The position numbers and the translations under genes were made by a program. A model generated the notes under the pieces. It saw only the letters and a list, made by a program, of their open reading frames with translations. It was not told where the DNA came from and did no database searches. Below, one piece after another: positions 1-11,154 of a stretch of DNA of 64,000 bases. Positions within the stretch are counted from its first letter, which is position 1. The number at the start of each line of letters is the position of its first letter. Source of the DNA: Myxococcales bacterium (GTDB lineage Bacteria > Myxococcota_A > Polyangia > Nannocystales > Nannocystaceae); the NCBI GenBank assembly GCA_020633295.1, contig JACKDW010000005.1, forward strand, positions 372,001 to 436,000. Direction: 5' to 3'.

Positions 1-427
1 CGATCTCGTCGAGCGACGCGGGCCCGAGGTAATTCGGGTTCTCGGGCGTGGCGACGTAGGTCAGCGCCTCGACCGCGCGCCCCGGCGGCGAGCGCCGCGA
101 CGCGCTCGCGCGGGCCGGCGCGCGCAGCGGCTCCGCCTGGACGACGACGCGCTCGTAGCCGCCCTGCTCGCGCACGTCGAGCGTCTCGAGCACGCGCGCG
201 GCCTCGTCGGGGGAAATCTCATAGACCACGCCGAAGACGCGCTCTCTGGCGTCGGGGACCAGGGTAACGACGCGCCCGGGCGCGCCGGGGATCCCCCTGT
301 GATCGGTCGAGCCCTGGTAGAACCGCCGCGTCCAGCCGCGCACGCAGGCCGCGTGCTGCCGCGCGTAGGCGAAGGCGGGGCGCCAGACCAGCGAGCCGTA
401 GGCGAAGATGCGGAGGGTCGAGGTCAT
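1..427 (-). CDS. ChaC-like gamma-glutamylcyclotransferase (partial, C-terminus outside window)
   Basis: The ATG at 427 opens a frame that runs off the left edge (142 codons visible). The protein starts MTSTLRIFAYGSLVWRP; the FAYGSLVW block is the substrate-binding loop of the ChaC/GGCT fold. It continues with CVRGWTRRFYQGSTDHRG, also typical of ChaC. Family members cleave gamma-glutamyl groups, ChaC itself acting on glutathione to give 5-oxoproline and Cys-Gly in the cytosol. The catalytic Glu lies in a part I could not place with certainty. The gene stands apart from the next minus-strand gene by about 135 bp. Family assignment is good; substrate is inferred. Confidence 0.85.
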   Translation of the reverse strand, partial: MTSTLRIFAYGSLVWRPAFAYARQHAACVRGWTRRFYQGSTDHRGIPGAPGRVVTLVPDARERVFGVVYEISPDEAARVLETLDVREQGGYERVVVQAEPLRAPARASASRRSPPGRAVEALTYVATPENPNYLGPASLDEI

Positions 428-563
428 CGCTCCACGCGACGATCGGCGCCGCCGCGGCTGCTTGTCAACCTCGAGCCGGGCGCGGCGTGAGTTCGCGTAC
501 GACGTCGGCGCGGCCGCGCCCGCGGCGACATGCTCCCCAGGACAGGAGGTCTCTCGACGCGCC

Positions 564-1871
564 TCAGCCAGCCGCGCGCTCCAGGACCGCGTCCCAGACG
601 CGCAGCGCGTTCTCGCCGGCGATCTTCGCGAGCTCGTCGTCGTCGTGACCGCGCGCGAGCAGCTCGGCCAGCAGGTTGGGGTACATCGAGACGTCCTTGA
701 GCCCCGTCGGCAGGCTGTCGCCCAGGCCGTCGAAGTCCGAGCCGAGCCCGACGTGGTCGACGCCGACCAGCGCGATGACGTGCTCGACGTGATCAGCGAC
801 CTGGCCGACGGACGCGAAGTCGACCGGCGGCCGCTCGGCCCGCCACGCCTCGAGGCGGGCGCGCCCCGCCGCGCTGTCGTCGTCGAGCCCCTCGGCCTCG
901 AGCAGCGCCTGCTCGGCCTCGCGCCGGCGCCGGTACTCGTCGCTGATGAAGCTCGAGCCGAAGTTGATCATGATCACGCCGCCCGCCTTGGCGAGCGCGC
1001 GGATCATCTCGTCGCTCATGTTCCGCTGCCAGCCTGGCGTGAAGCGTCGACACGAGGAGTGCGAGGCGAGCACGGGCGCGCGGCTGAGCTCGAGCACCTG
1101 CCAGAACGCCTCGTCCGAGACGTGCGAGACGTCGATGATGACGCCGAGCCGGTTCATCTCGGCGACGACCTGCCTGCCGAACTCGCTCAGGCCGCCGTGC
1201 GTGCGCGCGTCGTCGAAGGAGGAGTCGCTGATGTGGTTGTCGCGCGAGTGCGTGAGCGTGATGTACCGGACCCCGCGCGCGTGAAAGTGGGCGAGCTTGG
1301 CGAGGTCGCCCGCGAGCGGAGCGCCGTTCTCCATGCCCAGCGCGAGCGAGAGCTTCCCGGCTTGGAAGTGCTCGCGGACCTCGGCGGGCGTGCGCGCGAG
1401 CGCGAGCGCGTCGGGGGCACGCGCGATGATCGACTCGACGGAGTCGATGAGGCGGTCGGCGAACTCCGTGGCGCCGCCGCGCTCCTCGTAGCTCGAGGGC
1501 ACGTAGATCGACATGAAGGGGGCGTTGAGCCCCCCCGCGCGGGCGCGCGGGAGGTCGAAGTCGCCGCCCTCGGTCGCGCGCGTGACGTCCTCCGTGATCG
1601 CGCCGCCGGGCGCGCGCGTCTTCTCGAGCCGGAACGGCACGTCGATGTGACCGTCGACGATGATCAGCGCGCGCGCCAGTTCGCCCGCGCGCGCCAGCAG
1701 GGCCGCGTGCTCGTCGGCGGATCTCGGCGCTTGATGAACCTGGTCTTCGGGACTAGTCGCCGGCGCCGGCTGAGGCGTCGACGCGGCCGGTCGGGGTCGC
1801 GCCCCCGGGTTGCAGGCGAGCAGCCCGAGCAGCCCGAACCCGGCGAGCCCGACGCGCAGACGGTCCTTCAC
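564..1871 (-). CDS. Membrane dipeptidase, peptidase family M19, predicted lipoprotein
   Basis: 435 aa with GTG start. The N-terminus is a lipoprotein signal (GLAGFGLLGLLAC), so the enzyme is probably envelope-anchored. Renal-dipeptidase zinc-site blocks occur in order: DGHIDVPF, LGMENGAPL, THSRDNHISDSS, IIDVSHVSDEAFW, LASHSSCR and GLGSDFDG. M19 enzymes hydrolyse dipeptides, including L-D and D-D ones, using two zinc ions. A Pro/Ala/Thr-rich linker follows the lipobox. No operon partner is visible; the next genes are the partial ChaC-like gene downstream and a plus-strand kinase upstream. Length is normal for the family. Confidence 0.93.
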   Translation of the reverse strand: MKDRLRVGLAGFGLLGLLACNPGARPRPAASTPQPAPATSPEDQVHQAPRSADEHAALLARAGELARALIIVDGHIDVPFRLEKTRAPGGAITEDVTRATEGGDFDLPRARAGGLNAPFMSIYVPSSYEERGGATEFADRLIDSVESIIARAPDALALARTPAEVREHFQAGKLSLALGMENGAPLAGDLAKLAHFHARGVRYITLTHSRDNHISDSSFDDARTHGGLSEFGRQVVAEMNRLGVIIDVSHVSDEAFWQVLELSRAPVLASHSSCRRFTPGWQRNMSDEMIRALAKAGGVIMINFGSSFISDEYRRRREAEQALLEAEGLDDDSAAGRARLEAWRAERPPVDFASVGQVADHVEHVIALVGVDHVGLGSDFDGLGDSLPTGLKDVSMYPNLLAELLARGHDDDELAKIAGENALRVWDAVLERAAG

Positions 1872-2454
1872 GCGCCGACGCTGACACAGAAATCCAGGGT
1901 AGAAAAGCGCCCGAAATCGCGGCCTGGTACCAAGAGCCAGCCCCGCGAATGCGCGCGACGCGTCAGCTCACACGTAGCTGTACGCCGCCCGTCGTTCGCT
2001 TCCCCGACCCGAGCACGCGAAAACGCCATTTGTGCGCGAAACGCTCGAATCGGCGCCTGAATTATGCGTCATTGGTCAACATGGATTACAACGACATCCC
2101 GCGTCTGGCCCCTCTCAGGTGGTGACTTGTACATCAGGTCAGGCGAAGGTCTTCGTGTGTCCCGCCGGGCGATTCAAGCCACGACGCGTACGCGGGCTCA
2201 TCACCCCGCGCGGCCGCTCACGATAGAGAGCGCCTTGGAGAGCGCCTTGGAGAGCGCTTTGGGGAGCGCTTTGGGGAGCGCTTCGGGGAGCGCTTCGGGG
2301 AGCGCTTCGGGGAGCGCTTCGGGGAGCGCTCCGGGGAGCGCGTCGGAGAGCGCTTTTTCACGAAGACGACCACGTCCGCGTGCGGTCGCGTTATACCCGC
2401 GAGCGCCGGCGTACTCCCGCTCCCCGTGGGTGGTGTTGTACCTTGGGACTGTCA
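1872..2454. other. Intergenic region upstream of a hybrid histidine kinase
   Basis: 583 bp between divergent genes. I see no credible gene. It is somewhat less GC-rich around 2060-2150 and holds an 11-copy 12-bp tandem repeat near its right end (annotated separately). It should carry promoters for both flanking genes, but no clear -35/-10 pair stood out. Confidence 0.5.
2226..2355. repeat. 12-bp tandem repeat, 11 copies
   Basis: The unit is GAGAGCGCCTTG drifting stepwise to GGGAGCGCTTCG and back. Two CCTTGGA copies are followed by two TTTGGG, four TTCGGG, one CCGGG, one GTCGGA and a final T-rich copy. Neighbouring copies are most alike, as expected for slippage or unequal exchange. It ends about 100 bp before the kinase start at 2455. 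Confidence 0.9.
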
Positions 2455-4289
<1,835 letters not shown>

Positions 4290-4293
<4 letters not shown>

Positions 4294-5177
4294 GCGCCGC
4301 GGCGACCGACGACCGCGCACCGCGGGAGCGCGTCCTCGAGCTCCCGCACCTGCGGCTCGCCGCGCGCGTCTGGGGCCGCGCGGGCGAGCGGCCGACGCTC
4401 GCGCTGCACGGCTGGCTCGACAACGCCGCGAGCTTCGACGGGCTCGCGCCGCGCGTGCCAGGGCTCGAGCTCGTCGCGCTCGACCTCCCCGGTCACGGGC
4501 GCTCAGACCACCGCCCAGGCGGCGTGTATCACTTCATCGACTACGTCGCGGACGCGATCGCGGCCTGCGACGCGCTCGGCTGGGAGCGCTTCTCGATCAT
4601 CGGCCACTCGCTCGGCGCCGGCGTCGGCGCGCTGGTGGCCGGCGCCGTGCCGGACCGCGTCGAGCGACTGGTGCTGCTCGAGGGGCTCGGGCCCATGACC
4701 AACCTCGAGGAGGACGCGCCCGCGGTGCTCCGCCACGCCGTCGAGCAGGCGCGCGCGCGCGCCCGCAAGACCGCGGGACGAGAGCGACCCCGGCCGCTCG
4801 CGTCGGTTCGTGACGCCGTGCGCGCGCGCCTGATGGCCGGCGAGATGCAGGTCGCCTCGGCGACGACGCTGGTCGAGCGCGCGCTCCGAGAGGACGACGA
4901 CGGCCTGCGCTGGCGCTCCGACCCGCGCCTGCGGCTCGCGTCGCGCGTGCGCCTAACCGAGGGCCAGACGCTCGCGTTCCTGCGCGCGATCCGGTGCCCG
5001 ACGCTGCTCGTGCGGGCGCACGACGGCCTGCGGTTCGACGAGCAGCTCGCGCGCCAGCGCGTCGAGAGCCTCGCGTCGCTCGAGCTCGTGCGCCTCCCTG
5101 GCGGTCATCACGTGCACCTCGACGACCCGGAGCCCGTGGCCGCGGCGGTCCGATCGTTCCTGACGAACAATCCATAA
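4290..5177 (+). CDS. Alpha/beta hydrolase (serine hydrolase-like)
   Basis: 295 aa. The GTG start overlaps the kinase stop as GTGA. The alpha/beta-hydrolase order is clear: oxyanion-hole region ALHGWLDNA, then ALDLPGHGRSDH, nucleophile elbow IIGHSLGAG (Ser), and a late LPGGHHVHLDDP carrying the catalytic His. It resembles the SERHL/MEST-type branch, whose substrates are poorly known. Coupling to a hybrid kinase is unusual and may only reflect compact gene packing. The gene converges on hrpB, from which it is separated by a short GC-rich repeat. Confidence 0.9.
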
Positions 5178-5178
5178 G

Positions 5179-5222
5179 GCCGCGACCGCGCGACCGCGAC
5201 CGCGACCGCGCGACCGCGATCG
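5179..5222. repeat. GCGACC-type short tandem repeat between convergent genes
   Basis: About 44 bp of iterated GCGACC/GCGCGACC units fill the gap between the hydrolase stop and the hrpB stop. No T-run follows, so it is not an obvious intrinsic terminator. Confidence 0.7.
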
Positions 5223-7760
5223 CTACCGCAGCCGCACGCGCCGGCTGGCCTTGTGGAATTCGACCGCGAAGCCGCGAAACCGCGGGAGGTGGCGCGCGCG
5301 CGGCTCCCCGCGGGCCCGCGCGAGCTTGTTGTCGGGCTCGAGCACCACCCGGCGACGCCGGAGGTCGACCTCGCAGCGGTAGCGCGCCCCCTCGTCGGTC
5401 CAGCGCCGGGGGAAGTCCTCCGCGAGCTGGGCGAGCGCGCCCGGCTCCACGCCGGCCGCGAGCGCGAGCGCGTCGAGTTCGGGGCGCAGATCATCGGGCT
5501 CGAGCAGCTCGAGGTCCGCCGGGTCCTCGAGCCCGAGCTCCTCGAGCCGCGCGCGCAGGTGCTCGGCGCGCGACGGCGGCGGCTCGATCGATCGAGCCTC
5601 GGCGACGACGGCGAACGACGACGACGGCGGCGACAGGGAAGACGCGCCGGCGAGCAGCGCCCAGCGATGCAGGTCCTCGGCGAGCGCGTCGGCGAGCCCC
5701 CGCAGCAGCGCGCCGTCCTCGATCAGGCGCGCGACCGCCTCGCGCAGCGACGCCCCGGTGAGCGCGCGCGCGTCGCGACGCAGCGCGACCCCGGCGTACT
5801 CCCGCACGAGCTCGCCGACGACCCGACGCGCGCCGTCGACTCGCTCGACGCGGTAGGTCTGCAGCGCGTCGACCCCGAGGCCCGCGTCGCACAGCAGCTG
5901 TGGCGCGCACGGCAGCAGCATCGAGCCGCGCCCCCGCGCCCCGCGTCCGACGCCGAGCCACTCCGAGTCGAGCACGAGCCCGCAGCGGGGCTTCGGCGGC
6001 GGGTTGGCGGGGTCGCGCCCGGGGACGCGATAGGTCTGAAGGACCAGCTCACACGCGCCGTTGCTCCACGGCTGCCCGCGCTCGCGCCCCTCGGCGCTGC
6101 GGCGCCGCGCGCCCGCGTCCGCCCGCGGCCGCAGCACGAAGGCCGCCTCCGGGGCGCGCTCGAGCAGGAAGCGCGCGAGCGGCTCGCGCGGTGGGAGCGG
6201 CGAGGCCCCGCTCGGCGACGCGACGCCGAGGCGACCGGCGAGCGACCGCGCCAGCACGCGCGCGGCCTCGAGCGCGCCGCGGTGCAGCCCGTGCCGCGTC
6301 GCGTCGCCGAAGCGCAGCGCCGTCAGCTCAACATACACCTCGTCCTCGAGCGCGCCGAACAGCCCCTCGCGCGCGGCCGCGACGTCCTCGTCCACCGCGG
6401 GCTGCAGGAGCGCGCGCCGCCCCTCGAGCAACGCGACGAGCTCGAGCAGCGTCGACCGCAGCGCCGCGGGCGGATCGACGAGCAGCCGCGCCGAGCTCGC
6501 GCTCACCGGCAGCGTCGCCAGCCGGCGTCCGTAGGCGCTGAGCCGCCCGCCGGCGTCGAGCGCCCCGAGCCCGCGCAGGCGCGCGACCGCCGACTCGAGC
6601 GCGAAGCTCGGCGGCGGCGTGACCCAGGGCGCGCTGGCGAGCTCGTCCGCGGCGAGCCCGCAAAGAGCTGCTCGAAGGACCATGTCATCGAGCTCGACGC
6701 GCTCGAGCTCGGGCGGCGTCGACTCCCGCGGCGTGAAGCTCCGCGCCCACAGCCGCGCGCACCGCCCCGCCGCGACGCGGCCGGCTCGGCCCGCGCGCTG
6801 CTCCATCGACGCGCGGCTGATCGGCGCGAGCGCGAGCACCGAGCGCCCCGCTCGATGCAGCCGCATGCGCGCGAGCCCGCTGTCGATCACGGCCGTCACC
6901 CCGGGGAGCGTCACCGAGGTCTCGGCGACGTTCGTGGCCAGGTACACGCGCGCGGGCGCGCCGGCGTCCGCCGGCGCGAACGCGCGGACGAGGCGTTCGG
7001 GGCTGACGCCGCCGTGCACGATCACCGGCGTGAGCGGCAGCCCCTGGGCGATCTGGCGACAGCGCTCGATCTCCCGCTTGCCCGGGAGGAACACGAGGAT
7101 GTCGCCGGTGTCGCGCTCGCGGTCTCCCGCGAGCCGCGTCAGCGCGTCCGCGACGCGCCGCTCGAGCCCGACCGGGCTCGGCGCCTCGTCCCCCTCGTAG
7201 GTGATCGACACCGGGAAGCGTCGCCCCTCGGCGCGCACGAGCGTCGCGCCGAGCTGCTCGACCAGCGCGTCGACATCGAGCGTCGCCGAGCACAGCACGA
7301 GCCGCGGCGCCGCGCCGCGCCGCGCCAGCGCGCGTCGGGCCAGCAGGACGACGAGATCCACCTCCCACCCGCGCTCGTGAAATTCGTCCACCAGGATCGT
7401 CGCGAAGTCGAGCGCCGAGCCGTCGGCGAACATGTTGAGCGCGACGCCCGGGGTCACGAACAGCACCCGCGTGTCGGCGCTGCGACGATCGTCAAAACGC
7501 ACGCGGTAGCCGATGGACGCCCCGACCGGCTCGCCGCGCCCGCGCGCGAGCCACAGCGCGAGCGCTCGACAGGCGACGCGCCGCGGCTCGACGACGAGCG
7601 TCGGCCCGGCTCCGCAGGCGACGTCGAAGCCGAGCCACAGCGGCAGGCGCGTCGACTTCCCCGAGCCCGTGGGCGCGGTGACGATGACCGGCGCGTCGGC
7701 GCGCAGCGCCTCGGTAAAGCGCGCGCGCGCGTCGTCGATCGGCAGGTGCGTCGCGGCCAT
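5223..7760 (-). CDS. hrpB: ATP-dependent helicase HrpB
   Basis: 845 aa from ATG 7760. This start is preferred over a longer frame because MAATHLPIDD begins the family-typical N-terminus. Walker A TAPTGSGKST lies near residues 28-37. The DEAH-box variant is DEFHERGW, as usual in HrpB, followed by LCSATLD. The helicase C block contains VAETSVTLPGV and QRAGRAGR. The C-terminal half matches the HrpB_C region in layout. HrpB is a DEAH/RHA-type helicase of uncertain physiological substrate. Monocistronic, facing the alpha/beta hydrolase. Confidence 0.95.
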   Translation of the reverse strand: MAATHLPIDDARARFTEALRADAPVIVTAPTGSGKSTRLPLWLGFDVACGAGPTLVVEPRRVACRALALWLARGRGEPVGASIGYRVRFDDRRSADTRVLFVTPGVALNMFADGSALDFATILVDEFHERGWEVDLVVLLARRALARRGAAPRLVLCSATLDVDALVEQLGATLVRAEGRRFPVSITYEGDEAPSPVGLERRVADALTRLAGDRERDTGDILVFLPGKREIERCRQIAQGLPLTPVIVHGGVSPERLVRAFAPADAGAPARVYLATNVAETSVTLPGVTAVIDSGLARMRLHRAGRSVLALAPISRASMEQRAGRAGRVAAGRCARLWARSFTPRESTPPELERVELDDMVLRAALCGLAADELASAPWVTPPPSFALESAVARLRGLGALDAGGRLSAYGRRLATLPVSASSARLLVDPPAALRSTLLELVALLEGRRALLQPAVDEDVAAAREGLFGALEDEVYVELTALRFGDATRHGLHRGALEAARVLARSLAGRLGVASPSGASPLPPREPLARFLLERAPEAAFVLRPRADAGARRRSAEGRERGQPWSNGACELVLQTYRVPGRDPANPPPKPRCGLVLDSEWLGVGRGARGRGSMLLPCAPQLLCDAGLGVDALQTYRVERVDGARRVVGELVREYAGVALRRDARALTGASLREAVARLIEDGALLRGLADALAEDLHRWALLAGASSLSPPSSSFAVVAEARSIEPPPSRAEHLRARLEELGLEDPADLELLEPDDLRPELDALALAAGVEPGALAQLAEDFPRRWTDEGARYRCEVDLRRRRVVLEPDNKLARARGEPRARHLPRFRGFAVEFHKASRRVRLR

Positions 7761-7897
7761 CCGCGCGCGAGCATAGACGCGGCGGACGCCCGGTGAAAGC
7801 CGGGCGCCCGCGCGACGTCTCTCGCGCTCTCCTGCTCGCCCGTGCGCGCCGCGTCGAGCTCGGCGCCGAGCGTCGCGTGGCGCCACGCGGCGGGCGA

Positions 7898-9493
7898 CTA
7901 GGGCTCACACGCGAACTTGGGGTGGTACTCGCCGTTGCAGTACTTCCCGAGGTCCGGCCACAGCTCGCCCCCGCCGTCGACGTAGGGCTGGTTGGCGGGG
8001 TCGAAGGCGAAGGGGCAGAGGTCACAGGCGTCGGCGACCCCGTCGAAGTCCTGATCGAGCGGCGGCAGCAGGCACTCGTAGCTGCGCCACACGTCGACGT
8101 CGCCGTTCACCAGCGGGTGAGAGACGTCCATGAACACGCGCTGGCTGATCGGCAGGTCGGAGTCCGCCAGCGCCTGCTCGCAGCCCGGCGGCACCTCGAC
8201 GACACCCGGCGTCGCCACGACGCTCGGCGGCAGCTCGCGGCAGTCGCCCTCGCCGTAGCCCGCGCAGTCAGGCAGCAGCTCGACGCCGTTGGGATCGTGG
8301 ACGCCGTTGGGCTCGAGGGGGCCCGCCTTCTCGTACCAGGTCGCCACGCAGCAGTAGCCGCCGACCGAGATCGGGTAGTGCGCGACCGGCCGCGGGTTCG
8401 GGCGCTCGCTGCAGGAGGCGTCGAGCTCGCAGACCGAGCCGATGAAGTCGCCGTCGGGATCATCGAGCTCGGCGCCGCCCTCGGCGCGCTGTTCGGGGTT
8501 GGCGACGAACGGGCAGGTGTCGCAGATCGTCCCTACCAGGTCACCGTCGGGGTCGAGGTGGTTGCACACGCCGTCGCTGCACGTGCTGTCCTCGGGGCAA
8601 TCTTCCTCGTCGACGCACAGCTCGAGCGGCTTCGGCTGCCGCGGGCAGTAGTCGATGGTGTTGCGCAGCCCGTCCTGGTCCCAGTCGTCGTCGGGCCCGA
8701 AGCCGACCGGACCGGCGGCCCCGGGCAGCTGCACCGGCGCGCCCTCGCTGACGCAGGCGTCGCCGATCATCGCGTGCCCCTCCCAGGGCGTCTGGCACGG
8801 GTCGGCGGCGCCAGGGTACTCCGGCAGGTCGTTCTCGGTCGCCGGGTTCATGGCGTCGTGGTCCTCGCAGTTGGCGATCGCCACGCAGTTGTCGCAGACG
8901 TCGCCGATGCCGTCGTGATCCTGATCGCGCTGCAGCGGGATGTTGCGCACCCGCATGTACGCCGGGACCAGCTCCTCGTCGGCCGCCTGGTTATAGTCGG
9001 CCGCGCGGCAGCGGTCACACGCGTTGCCGACGCCGTCGCGGTCCGCGTCGGCGGTGTTGCTGACGCCGGGCGTCATGGGGCAGAGGTCGTAGATGTCGCC
9101 GAAGCCGTCGTCGTCGCCGTCGCGCTGGTTCGGGTTGTAGTGATCCGGCGCGTTGTCCTCGCAGATCGGGATGCCGTCGCGATCTACGTCCTCCTCGCAC
9201 TTCGCCATGTAGCCGATCTCGCCGCAGGCCGGGCCCTCGGTGTCGACGCCGGTCTCGGCGGTGGTGCCGTCCAGCGAGTCCACGCCGGAGGTGCTGCTGT
9301 CGGACTCGGTGCCCGTGGTCGCCGACGAGGCGCCGATGTTCACGGTCGTCCCGTCGGTCAGGTCGCCAATGTCCCCGGGGACAGGCTCACAGGCGAGCGC
9401 GGCGCACAGCGCCGCGAGCGAGATCGAGACGGCGATCGGGCCGCGAACAGGTGAACGTCGATGGAGGAGGAGGAGGGGCTTCGCTGCAGACAT
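7898..9493 (-). CDS. Surface lipoprotein with thrombospondin type 3-like Ca-binding repeats
   Basis: 531 aa. The lipoprotein signal ends LAALCAALAC. A short Ser/Thr linker is followed by repeated DxDxDG(x)GDxCD blocks, for example DRDGIPICEDN, DADRDGVGNACDRC, DQDHDGIGDVCDNC and DQDFDGVADACDLC. These match the acidic calcium-binding thrombospondin type 3 repeats seen in outer-membrane and secreted proteins. Paired cysteines fit extracytoplasmic disulphides. Role is structural or adhesive by inference; no catalytic motif is visible. Its DNA is typical of the window. Confidence 0.85.
   Translation of the reverse strand: MSAAKPLLLLHRRSPVRGPIAVSISLAALCAALACEPVPGDIGDLTDGTTVNIGASSATTGTESDSSTSGVDSLDGTTAETGVDTEGPACGEIGYMAKCEEDVDRDGIPICEDNAPDHYNPNQRDGDDDGFGDIYDLCPMTPGVSNTADADRDGVGNACDRCRAADYNQAADEELVPAYMRVRNIPLQRDQDHDGIGDVCDNCVAIANCEDHDAMNPATENDLPEYPGAADPCQTPWEGHAMIGDACVSEGAPVQLPGAAGPVGFGPDDDWDQDGLRNTIDYCPRQPKPLELCVDEEDCPEDSTCSDGVCNHLDPDGDLVGTICDTCPFVANPEQRAEGGAELDDPDGDFIGSVCELDASCSERPNPRPVAHYPISVGGYCCVATWYEKAGPLEPNGVHDPNGVELLPDCAGYGEGDCRELPPSVVATPGVVEVPPGCEQALADSDLPISQRVFMDVSHPLVNGDVDVWRSYECLLPPLDQDFDGVADACDLCPFAFDPANQPYVDGGGELWPDLGKYCNGEYHPKFACEP
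9370..9383. promoter_or_regulatory. Perfect 14-bp palindrome TGTCCCCGGGGACA inside coding sequence
   Basis: An exact palindrome matching TGTC-N6-GACA, within the lipoprotein linker codons just after the signal peptide. It is one of several such motifs in the window. Function unknown. Confidence 0.4.
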
Positions 9494-9583
9494 GATGAGA
9501 CCTCGCTGGTTGAGCGCGTGACGCCGGCGCCCGCCCGGCCGCGCGCCACATACAGCGCGGGCTCGGGAGGCCGTCGACGCCCC

Positions 9584-10471
9584 CTATTCCCGACGCGCGC
9601 CCGACCCCGTCTCAGAAATTTCACAGGCGCGCGAGACCCCGGCGAGCTGGCTCGATCGAGGGTTGCGCTCCCGCAGCGCGCGCGCCTGCTCGCGCCCCGC
9701 AGCGAGCTGTCCGCTAGAGCACATCGCGAGGGCCGTGAACGCGATCCGCTCCTCGACCAGCGCGCCCTCGGGGAACTCGCGCGCGTGCTCGGCGAGCAGC
9801 GCGAGCGCGGCCGCGTGGGCGCCCCGCTCGAGCTCCGCGCGCGCGCGCCGGATCAGCGCGCTCTCGCGGCGGAGGCGATCGCTCGCGCTCACGTCGAGCG
9901 CGGGCGTGCGCTCGCCGGCGCGCCGCGCCTTGGGCTCCCGCAGCACGCGCGCGCGCTTGAGCTCGCCGGTCGCGCGCGGCCCAGGCTCCCGGCGCGCGCC
10001 GGCCTGCTCGGCCGCGGACTCGCCGACGCGGCTCGCCGCCTGATCGACCGCGCGACCCGTCAGCATCCACGAGCGGATGGGCGTCGCGCCCGAGAGCCAC
10101 AGCGCGACCGCGGCCGCGAGCGCGACCCCCACGGCCAGCGCCGCGCCGAGCCCGACTCGAGATGTCCTCCATGACAGCTCGCTAGCGGGCGGCGCCCACG
10201 CCTCGTCGTCCGCGTCGAGCTCGCGCTGCAGCGTCTCGAGCACGCCGTCGAGGTTGCGCACCAGGCGGTCCCGGGCGGGTCGACGCTCGCGCGCGTAGGC
10301 GTCGAGCAGCGCGCGCGCGTCCAGGCTGAGGGGCTCGTCGGGCTCCTGACCAAGATCTTCCTCAAGATCTTCCTCGAGATCTTCCTCGAGGTCTTCCTCG
10401 AGATCTTCCTCGATCTTCTCGAGAACACGCTCGTCGCTGCGAAGGTCGTCCAGCTCATCGCGGGGCGTCAT
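9584..10471 (-). CDS. Membrane protein coupled to ECF sigma factor, possible anti-sigma
   Basis: 295 aa from ATG 10471, overlapping the sigma-factor stop as ATGA. Near the N-terminus lies an acidic (EEDL)5 tract. A single membrane helix follows (GLGAALAVGVALAAAVALWL). The C-terminal part is an Ala-rich helical region that could form a TPR-like repeat. No zinc anti-sigma HxxxCxxC motif is present. By position it should be the regulator or output protein of the sigma factor; similar triads are common in myxobacteria. Function is inferred only from context. Confidence 0.75.
   Translation of the reverse strand: MTPRDELDDLRSDERVLEKIEEDLEEDLEEDLEEDLEEDLGQEPDEPLSLDARALLDAYARERRPARDRLVRNLDGVLETLQRELDADDEAWAPPASELSWRTSRVGLGAALAVGVALAAAVALWLSGATPIRSWMLTGRAVDQAASRVGESAAEQAGARREPGPRATGELKRARVLREPKARRAGERTPALDVSASDRLRRESALIRRARAELERGAHAAALALLAEHAREFPEGALVEERIAFTALAMCSSGQLAAGREQARALRERNPRSSQLAGVSRACEISETGSGARRE
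10350..10416. repeat. 12-bp tandem repeat encoding (EEDL)n
   Basis: About 5.5 copies of a 12-bp unit AGATCTTCCTCG/A, most containing the palindrome AGATCT. In the minus frame it encodes the acidic EEDL tract of the membrane protein. Length changes would keep the reading frame. Confidence 0.9.
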
Positions 10472-11154
10472 CGATGTCCTCCTCCTCCGCTGGGCGACGC
10501 GAGCCGTCGCTCGAGCCGGTCCTCCTGCGCGCGGCGACGCTCGAGCTCGCGGTTGAACAGCGCCCGAGCCGCGCGCAAGCGCGAGTAGACCGTGTTGAGC
10601 TTGATGCCCAGCGCCTCGGCGACCTCCGGCGCGCGCAGCCCCTCGAGCTCCGACAACACGAACACCGCGCGCTTGTCCTCGTCGAGGCGCTCGAGGCACG
10701 ACTCGACGACGCTCACCGCCTCGCTGCGCGCGACCTGCTCGTCGGGCGCCGGCGCCCCGCCCTCGTCGGTGCGCGCCGCGTCGACCAGCCTGAGGCGCTC
10801 GCGCGCCCGCCGGAACGCGCGCTCGCGGTGCTTGAGCGCGACCTTGCGGGCGATGCCGTAGAGCCAGGCGCGCACCGGGGCGCGCCCGTCATAGGCGGTG
10901 ATTCGGCGATAGGCGATCACGAACACGTCCTGCGCGGCGTCGTCGAGCGCGGCCTCGGGCACCCCCAGCGCGGCCAGGCAGCGCCACACCCGATCGTGAT
11001 GATCACGGTAGATCCGCGCGAATTCGATCGGTACGCGCACGCCGCCCACGGAGAACGCCGCTGGCTCCCCTGACTGTCCGCGCGATGTCGACGACGACCG
11101 CATCGTCGACTCCCTGTTCCCGTCGGGCGCCCGACCCCGTCGAGGTTTCTTCAT
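10468..11154 (-). CDS. ECF-type RNA polymerase sigma factor
   Basis: 228 aa from ATG 11154, which overlaps the upstream stop by one base (TGATG); a second ATG lies at 11103. Region 2 is FARIYRDHHDRVWR...ALDDAAQDVFVIAYRR...VRAWLYGIARKVALKHRE. Region 4 is LERLDEDKRAVFVLSELEG followed by EVAEALGIKLNTVYSRLR, a helix-turn-helix. This is the two-domain architecture of extracytoplasmic-function sigma factors. It lies between an outer-membrane-type protein and a single-TM protein, coupled to both, so it probably answers an envelope signal. Confidence 0.93.
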   Translation of the reverse strand: MKKPRRGRAPDGNRESTMRSSSTSRGQSGEPAAFSVGGVRVPIEFARIYRDHHDRVWRCLAALGVPEAALDDAAQDVFVIAYRRITAYDGRAPVRAWLYGIARKVALKHRERAFRRARERLRLVDAARTDEGGAPAPDEQVARSEAVSVVESCLERLDEDKRAVFVLSELEGLRAPEVAEALGIKLNTVYSRLRAARALFNRELERRRAQEDRLERRLASPSGGGGHR

